55,154 nt of DNA from Thermodesulfovibrionales bacterium (lineage in GTDB: Bacteria; Nitrospirota; Thermodesulfovibrionia; Thermodesulfovibrionales; JdFR-86), in contig JAUXOF010000060.1 in assembly GCA_030682405.1 (NCBI GenBank), forward strand, positions 1 through 55,154, in the 5' to 3' direction. The position numbers and the translations under genes are program-made. The notes under the pieces are model-generated. The model was not told where the DNA came from and searched no databases. It saw nothing but the letters and a program-made list of their open reading frames with translations. This document shows, piece after piece, positions 50,027 to 55,154 of the stretch (position 1 is the stretch's first letter; the number at the start of each line of letters is the position of its first letter).

Positions 50027-53000
50027 AAACAGGCTGGCATATAAGCTCCTTGTGGTGTTCCTCGTGTTTGCGCTTGCGGTCATAGCGCCCCTCTCCCTTA
50101 TCCTCTATTACGATTCGGTCAGCATGATACAGGACATCGAGAGGGTTGCGTTCCTTCTGCCCGAGCAAAAGGCCATCCACGACGGCTTTGAAACTCAGGT
50201 GATAGACACCTTTGTTTCGCTCGTTTTTTACATATTCATCCTCTCCTTCATAGCCTCCCTTTTTCTTTCCCGCAGGTTCCTCATGCCGGTAAGAGAGCTT
50301 TACAGGGGGGCAAAGGCCATTGAAGAAGGCGTCCTCGATATGAGGCTCGATGTCAAATCCGACGACGAACTGGGGGCGGTGACAAAGGCGTTCAACGACA
50401 TGGCCGCCGGCCTTAAGGAAAAGACTAATGCGCTCATGAGAAAGGACATCTATGTCAATTCCATGCTGGACCCGCTCTGGGTCGTGGATATGGATAATAT
50501 AATAACCGACATAAACCCCGCTTTCACGAGGCTTTTGGGCTACACCATAGATGAAGTCATAGGCGCCTCTATATTCGATTTCCTCGACGAAGAAAACGAA
50601 AAGGTTATGAGGACCCAGCTTTCAAAAAGAGACGAGGGGATTTCTTCGAGCTACGGCATATCCATAATCTCCAAAAACGAGGGTCTCATTCCTGTGCTGA
50701 TAAGCGGCGCCCCTGTGGTGGAGAACGGGGAGGTGGTCGCAAAGATAGGGATAATCAAGGACTTCAGGGCGGAGGTTGCCCTTAGGGACGCCCTCAAGGA
50801 GGAGAAAGACCACAGCGAGGCAATCATGGACAGCCTCGTGGACGTGCTCGTTGTCATCAACAGGGACATGAGGATAATAAAGGCCAACAGGGCGGCCATA
50901 GCCACGGCCGGGGAGGATATTACCGGGAGGTTCTGCCACGAGATATTCCATAAGCTACCGGAGAGCTGCTTTATACGGGGCATGGACTGTCCCGTAAAGG
51001 TGGTGTTTGAGACCGGCCGGAGTTATAAAACCGTTCATGAGCATGTAGAGGCAGGAAATGTTAAGGTGTTCCACGAGATAACAGCCTTCCCGGTAAAAAG
51101 CAGCGGCAGCGAGATTATAAATGTCGTCGAACTTATAAGGGACATAACCGAAAAGAAGAGCTTCGAGGACGAGATAGCCCAGAGGAACAAAGAGCTTGTA
51201 ACCTTAAACAGCATCTCAAGGATGCTGAGCCATTCCCTGAGGGCGGAGGACATATTCAACAATGTCCTTGAAAAGGTGATTGACATGCTCCGCATGGACG
51301 GAGGCGGAATATACTTCCTCGACGAGGCAGGCAGGGAGCTGATATGCAGGTATCAGAAGGGCGCCTCGGAGGATTTCATGCGGGGCGTAGCGAGGGTCAG
51401 GGTGGGAGAGGACATCCCGGGCAGGGTTGCGGTCACGGGCCAGAGCATAGTCTCGCCCGATATACTGAAGGATGAGAGGGTGGAGAAGTCCATACTGAGG
51501 CATTCTGGCATCAGGGGGCTGGCCGCCATCCCGGTGAAGGGCAAGGAAAAGCTTATGGGCGTCTTTTATATATTCAGCTTCAGCCCGCGCATATTCACGC
51601 CTGAGGACGAGAGGATACTTGATTCCGTAGGCGAGATGGCGGGCATGGCGTTTGAGAACATCAGGCTTTATGAAAAGATGCGCGAGCTTTACGAGCACCA
51701 GAGGAAGCGCAGGGCCGCCGAACAGCAAAACCTCCTCATGTTTGCCTCGCTGCTTTCAGACACGCTGGATATAAATACCGTGCTTGATTCCGCGGTCTCG
51801 GCCATAAAGGATACGAGCAAGGCCGATTTTGTGTGGCTTCTTCAGGCGGATGAGACAGGGAATCTCCTCTTAAGCAGCGCCTCTCAGGAGGCCGGGGCAA
51901 AAGGGGGGATGGTATATTCCCGTGATACAAGCTCGATAGAGAGATATTCCATGGAAAAGAGAAAGCCCATCGTCTTTTCGGAGCTTGTAACGGAGTCGAG
52001 ATTCTATCTCTCGGAATACCTGAGCGGCTACAACACCGCGTGCTCCATCCCGGTGTACGTGGGCAATAAAACGCTCGGCGCCTTCACGCTTTATTTCAGG
52101 GGGTTCACCATACTGCCGGAGGAGGATATCTTTTTCCTTCAGACCGCCGGGAATATCCTTGCGGTCTCCATGGAAAGGGCAAGGCTCTACGAGGAGGTAA
52201 TAATAGAAAAGGGAATGGCCGATGCCATACTTCAGAGCATCGCCGACGGCATAATGACGGTTGATACGGACGGCAGGGTCGTTTCTATGAACAGGGCGGC
52301 CAAGGCCATGACCGGTCTTCCCTATGCCCTTGATGAACCGGTGGGGAGGCCGTGCTGCGATATCTTCGGCTACTCGCCCGAAAATACCGAGCTCAGATGG
52401 GCGCTCGGCGAGTGCCTTGAGGAGGCCGTCTTAAAGAGGGTCTCGGCGCGGGAGGCCGAACTCTTCACCGCGGGCGGGAGGAAGCTTCCCATAGAAATAA
52501 ACAGCGCGCCTGTGACGGACAAGGAGGGAAAGGTCGCGGGGGTCGTTTACGTCCTAAGGGACAAGAGCAGGGAAAAAGAGATGGACACGATGAAAACCGA
52601 ATTTGTCAGGGCGGTGTCCCACGAGTTCAGAACCCCGCTTTCCGCAATTGTGGGCATGGCCGAGATGCTTATGGATGGGGAGGTCGGGCGGGACCGGCAA
52701 AGGGAATACCTCAACACCATACTGCTTGAGGGCAGGAGGCTCTCCGATATGGTCTCCGAACTGCTTGATGTCGCAAGGATAGAAAGCGGCAAGGAGGTCT
52801 TCAGGGAAAGCGAGATTGACTTTAAGGCCGTGCTTGAGGACATAAGGGAGGCGTTCAACCCTGTTATACTCAAAAAAGAAATGAAATTTTCCACAAGGCT
52901 TGAGGAGGAAATAAAAGGCTACAAGGGAGACAAGGACAAGATAAAGCAGATGCTCATGAATCTCGTGGACAACTCGCTGACATACTCGGACGGGGGGTGC

Positions 53001-53267
53001 GCGGTAGAGGTGAACGTCGGAAGGCACGGCGATGCGGTCAGGATACAGGTAAGAGACGAGGGATGGGGGATACCCGACGAGGACATGGGGCATTTAGGCG
53101 AAAAGTTCTACAGGGGCAGACACGGCTTATCCACCAAGGGGACAGGGCTTGGGCTTTCCCTATGCAGGGAGATTGCAAAGATGCACGGCGGGGACTTGCA
53201 TATAGAAAGCGCTGCCGGAGAGGGCACCACGGTTACCGTGGAAATTCCATTAAGGAGGAAAGAGTGA
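50019..53267 (+). CDS. Large multi-sensor histidine kinase (HAMP-PAS-PAS-GAF-GAF-PAS)
   Basis: This is a 1082 aa protein. Two membrane segments (about 10-30 and 66-88) flank a short periplasmic loop and are followed by HAMP (88-140). Then come PAS (about 145-260), PAS (265-385), GAF (400-545), GAF (565-720), PAS (725-845), HisKA with phospho-acceptor His868 (SHEFRTPLSAI) and the HATPase domain. The second PAS has the motif C-x4-H-x5-C-x6-C-P (CHEIFH...CP) seen in the 4.8 kb proteins. The start overlaps yeiH, and the stop overlaps the response regulator start. Confidence 0.92.
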   Translation: MFKNRLAYKLLVVFLVFALAVIAPLSLILYYDSVSMIQDIERVAFLLPEQKAIHDGFETQVIDTFVSLVFYIFILSFIASLFLSRRFLMPVRELYRGAKAIEEGVLDMRLDVKSDDELGAVTKAFNDMAAGLKEKTNALMRKDIYVNSMLDPLWVVDMDNIITDINPAFTRLLGYTIDEVIGASIFDFLDEENEKVMRTQLSKRDEGISSSYGISIISKNEGLIPVLISGAPVVENGEVVAKIGIIKDFRAEVALRDALKEEKDHSEAIMDSLVDVLVVINRDMRIIKANRAAIATAGEDITGRFCHEIFHKLPESCFIRGMDCPVKVVFETGRSYKTVHEHVEAGNVKVFHEITAFPVKSSGSEIINVVELIRDITEKKSFEDEIAQRNKELVTLNSISRMLSHSLRAEDIFNNVLEKVIDMLRMDGGGIYFLDEAGRELICRYQKGASEDFMRGVARVRVGEDIPGRVAVTGQSIVSPDILKDERVEKSILRHSGIRGLAAIPVKGKEKLMGVFYIFSFSPRIFTPEDERILDSVGEMAGMAFENIRLYEKMRELYEHQRKRRAAEQQNLLMFASLLSDTLDINTVLDSAVSAIKDTSKADFVWLLQADETGNLLLSSASQEAGAKGGMVYSRDTSSIERYSMEKRKPIVFSELVTESRFYLSEYLSGYNTACSIPVYVGNKTLGAFTLYFRGFTILPEEDIFFLQTAGNILAVSMERARLYEEVIIEKGMADAILQSIADGIMTVDTDGRVVSMNRAAKAMTGLPYALDEPVGRPCCDIFGYSPENTELRWALGECLEEAVLKRVSAREAELFTAGGRKLPIEINSAPVTDKEGKVAGVVYVLRDKSREKEMDTMKTEFVRAVSHEFRTPLSAIVGMAEMLMDGEVGRDRQREYLNTILLEGRRLSDMVSELLDVARIESGKEVFRESEIDFKAVLEDIREAFNPVILKKEMKFSTRLEEEIKGYKGDKDKIKQMLMNLVDNSLTYSDGGCAVEVNVGRHGDAVRIQVRDEGWGIPDEDMGHLGEKFYRGRHGLSTKGTGLGLSLCREIAKMHGGDLHIESAAGEGTTVTVEIPLRRKE

Positions 53268-53641
53268 GCAAGGTTATTATCATTGACGATGAGCCGTTCA
53301 TACTGATGATGGTGGAGGACAAGCTCAAAAGGGCGGGGATTAAGGTCGTCACCCTCAGGGAAAGCGTAAATGCCGTAGATGTCATAAGGAAAGAGTCCCC
53401 TGACCTCATAATACTGGATTGGATGATGCCAGAGGTAAGCGGCATAGAGGTTTGCAGAAGGCTCAAGGCGGACCCCGACCTTGCGGCCATCCCCATCTTC
53501 ATGCTTACCGCCAAAGGGCAGGAGGAAGATGAAAAGCAGGGGCTCATCTGCGGGGTGGAAAGATACATAACCAAACCCTTCAGCCCCAAGGTGCTTCTTG
53601 ACCATGTGCTTGAGACGCTCGGCAGGCAGGGAAGCCGGTAA
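53264..53641 (+). CDS. Single-domain response regulator
   Basis: The 125 aa CheY-like receiver has the acidic pair D8-D9, phospho-acceptor Asp52 (IILDWMMPE), the threonine in MLTAKG and the lysine in TKPF. It has no output domain. The GTG start overlaps the kinase stop (GTGA) with AAGGAGGA upstream. It probably receives phosphate from the sensor and acts through protein contacts or a phosphorelay. The target could lie elsewhere. Confidence 0.92.
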   Translation: MSKVIIIDDEPFILMMVEDKLKRAGIKVVTLRESVNAVDVIRKESPDLIILDWMMPEVSGIEVCRRLKADPDLAAIPIFMLTAKGQEEDEKQGLICGVERYITKPFSPKVLLDHVLETLGRQGSR

Positions 53642-53661
53642 TCTCTCTTGATTTTCACCCG

Positions 53662-53688
53662 CGTGGGGACAGGGCTGGCTACCCCACG
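53662..53688. terminator. Possible bidirectional stem-loop between convergent genes
   Basis: CGTGGGG (53662-53668) and CCCCACG (53682-53688) form a 7-base-pair stem with a 13-base loop at the junction of two convergent genes. No T run follows on either strand, so intrinsic termination would be weak. Confidence 0.35.
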
Positions 53689-55058
53689 ATATCGAGTTTT
53701 CTAATCCTCAGCTTGACCCCGAGTTTCTCCGTAATCTCCCTGCACTTCCCTATGTCAACGCCTTCTCCTTCCACAACGCTTGCCTCGACATCGGGTATGT
53801 ACTGCTTTGCATCCTTTATGAATTCCACCACCGCATCGAATGCGCGGTCAAACACCGGCCTGCACAGCCTCTTGTAAGTCTCCTCGTCATGGGCATCAAG
53901 GCTTACGGATATGGCATCCACGATGCCCTTAAGCTCCGGGAGTATGTTTCTTTTGTGTATCAGGTTCCCGTGGCCGTTGGTGTTTATCCTCACCCTCCCC
54001 CCCGTCTTTTTAATCCATGCGGCCGTCTCCTTCACCGCATCAAGCCTCAGAAGCGGCTCGCCGTACCCGCAGAAGACAACCTCCCTGTATCTCTTCGGGT
54101 CGCCGATGGCTGCCTTAAGTTTTCTAACGGATGGCTCCTCCGCAAGCCTCAGGCGGTGTCCCTTTACGTAGTCCGAATGGAGACTGATGCAGAAGGAGCA
54201 CCGGTTCGTGCACCTGTTGGTGATGTTCAGATACAGGCTGTCCCGTATCCCGTAGGCTATCTCGCCCTCCTCAGGCATTTCCCCTATGCCGAAGAGCCTC
54301 CTTGCATTGAGCGTCGTAATGCGGGCGATGTCCCTTGCGCTTACTCCCCTGAGCCTTGCCAATTCCCCTGCTATGTGCATCACATATGAAGGCTCGTTTC
54401 TTTTTCCCCTCAGAGGCTCCGGCGTAAGATAGGGCGCATCCGTCTCTATCAGGAGATAATCGTCCGGTATCTCAAGGGCAATCTCCTTAAGCCCCTTTGC
54501 GTTTTTGAATGTGACCGGCCCTGCAAATGATATATAAAAGCCCATTGACATTGCCTCCTCCGCCGCCTTCATGCCGCCGGAAAAACAATGCATCACCCCC
54601 TTTGTCAGCCCGGATTCCTTGAGTATGGCCATGGTGTCGGCCTCGGCCTCCCTGCTGTGGACTATGACCGGAAGGCCCTTTCTAACGGCAAGGGCTGCCT
54701 GCCTTCTGAAGACCTCCTGCTGCTTTTCTTTGGGCGAGTGCATGTAGTGGTAGTCAAGCCCTGTCTCTCCAACTGCAACGGCTTTTTTGTGCGATGCCCA
54801 TTCCGAAAGCCGATTGAAGACGTCCTCGTTGAAGTCCTTTGCATCATGGGGGTGAAGCCCCGCGGAGCAGTATACAAAGTCGTGTTCTTCGGCAAGTTTT
54901 ATGGCAAGCGGGTTGCTTTGGAGGTCGGATGCGATTGTGATTACAGCCTCAAGCCCCGCATCCTTGGCCCTTTTTATGACCTCTCCGCGGTCAGGGTCGA
55001 ACTGCCCCATCTCAAGATGGCAGTGGGTGTCTATCAAAGATAATTCTTCATCGGGCAT
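53679..55058 (-). CDS. TatD-family nuclease fused to a radical SAM domain
   Basis: The 459 aa protein is a known fusion type. Residues 1-255 are TatD metal-dependent deoxyribonuclease (IDTHCHLEMG, GETGLDYHY, ETDAPYLTPEP). Residues 270-459 are a radical SAM domain with the cluster motif NRCTNRCSFC and a GYGEPLLR motif. TatD proteins remove damaged DNA ends or D-amino acids in some species. The radical SAM half matches the TatD-linked family of unknown substrate. Start ATG 55058 has TATAAT 5 bases upstream. Confidence 0.9.
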   Translation of the reverse strand: MPDEELSLIDTHCHLEMGQFDPDRGEVIKRAKDAGLEAVITIASDLQSNPLAIKLAEEHDFVYCSAGLHPHDAKDFNEDVFNRLSEWASHKKAVAVGETGLDYHYMHSPKEKQQEVFRRQAALAVRKGLPVIVHSREAEADTMAILKESGLTKGVMHCFSGGMKAAEEAMSMGFYISFAGPVTFKNAKGLKEIALEIPDDYLLIETDAPYLTPEPLRGKRNEPSYVMHIAGELARLRGVSARDIARITTLNARRLFGIGEMPEEGEIAYGIRDSLYLNITNRCTNRCSFCISLHSDYVKGHRLRLAEEPSVRKLKAAIGDPKRYREVVFCGYGEPLLRLDAVKETAAWIKKTGGRVRINTNGHGNLIHKRNILPELKGIVDAISVSLDAHDEETYKRLCRPVFDRAFDAVVEFIKDAKQYIPDVEASVVEGEGVDIGKCREITEKLGVKLRIRKLDIVG

Positions 55059-55063
55059 GAAAA

Positions 55064-55069
55064 ATTATA
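55064..55069 (-). promoter_or_regulatory. -10 box of the TatD-radical SAM gene, leaderless arrangement
   Basis: Perfect TATAAT on the minus strand, 5 bases before ATG 55058. No clear -35 at the expected distance. Nothing else is recognised from 55070 to the window end. Confidence 0.5.
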
Positions 55070-55154
55070 ACACGACAAAACCGCCTGAGTGGTTAATGAA
55101 TTTGCCAAGAAAGTTGCTCCTGTTCTATCCCCCTTTACACTTCCCTGAAATCTG

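Noticed and set aside
1-55154. CRISPR arrays, rRNA, tRNA, parS sites and known riboswitches
   Set aside because: None was recognised on either strand by reading intergenic regions. Weak or divergent examples could be missed without a covariance search.

Overview
The window looks like chromosomal DNA of a Gram-negative bacterium. It encodes a BamD-like outer-membrane assembly lipoprotein, the FtsE-FtsX-EnvC division module, MurJ, ParA/ParB, ComM and many housekeeping enzymes. No rRNA, tRNA, phage genes or CRISPR array was found. The gene mix (fused B12-binding radical SAM protein next to rng, TatD-radical SAM fusion, PAS proteins with a Cys/His motif, HD-GYP, orphan larE) would suit a Nitrospirota-like or deltaproteobacteria-like lineage. 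That placement is a guess from gene content, not a phylogeny.

Layout. 1-690: a truncated cobalamin-independent methionine synthase-like gene. 930-2700: an AT-rich restriction-modification pair behind an unusual promoter/leader element. 2.8-4.4 kb: parA-parB. 4.5-7.1 kb: a PAS protein and a membrane PAS-HD-GYP protein, with two copies of a TIR-bearing miniature element. 7.1-8.9 kb: a cupin and two toxin-antitoxin sets, one in convergent order. 9.0-13.1 kb (minus): galE, bioD, a MNT/HEPN pair, a fabG-like gene and an AT-rich possible nuclease. 13.2-16.8 kb (plus): murJ, tyrS, mgtC-like. 16.8-21.3 kb (minus): a small unknown, comM, a TPR-pseudokinase and a methyltransferase. 21.4-26.5 kb (plus): a small conserved gene, ftsE, ftsX, envC, ctpA and an exonuclease. 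26.5-35.9 kb (minus): HMA protein, TPR protein, transaldolase, larE, rng, a B12-binding radical SAM protein, dgt, an isoprenylcysteine methyltransferase-like protein, a siroheme synthase domain and bamD. 36.0-37.8 kb: an AT-rich HNH-type gene behind a second copy of the promoter/leader element, then a cheR remnant. 37.9-44.1 kb (minus): geranylgeranyl reductase-like, JAMM peptidase, usp, galT, coaX, birA and an M23 endopeptidase. 44.2-53.6 kb (plus): yggS, an inserted DUF1828 cassette, proC, yggT, divIVA, hisS, yeiH, a large hybrid sensor and a response regulator. 53.7-55.1 kb (minus): a TatD-radical SAM fusion.

Two themes run through the window. First, many operon-leading genes carry a sigma70-type -10 box only 5-8 bases before the start codon, often with a -35 box 16-19 bases further up. 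This predicts leaderless mRNAs as the ordinary host expression mode, while SD sequences appear mainly inside operons. Second, foreign-looking, AT-rich or toxin/defence-like modules sit exactly at gene junctions of host operons (fabG/bioD, yggS/proC, upstream of fabG) or next to a damaged gene (cheR). Two of these modules (the restriction gene and the HNH gene) share a homologous upstream element that combines a promoter and a structured leader. That shared element is the most unusual non-coding feature seen here.
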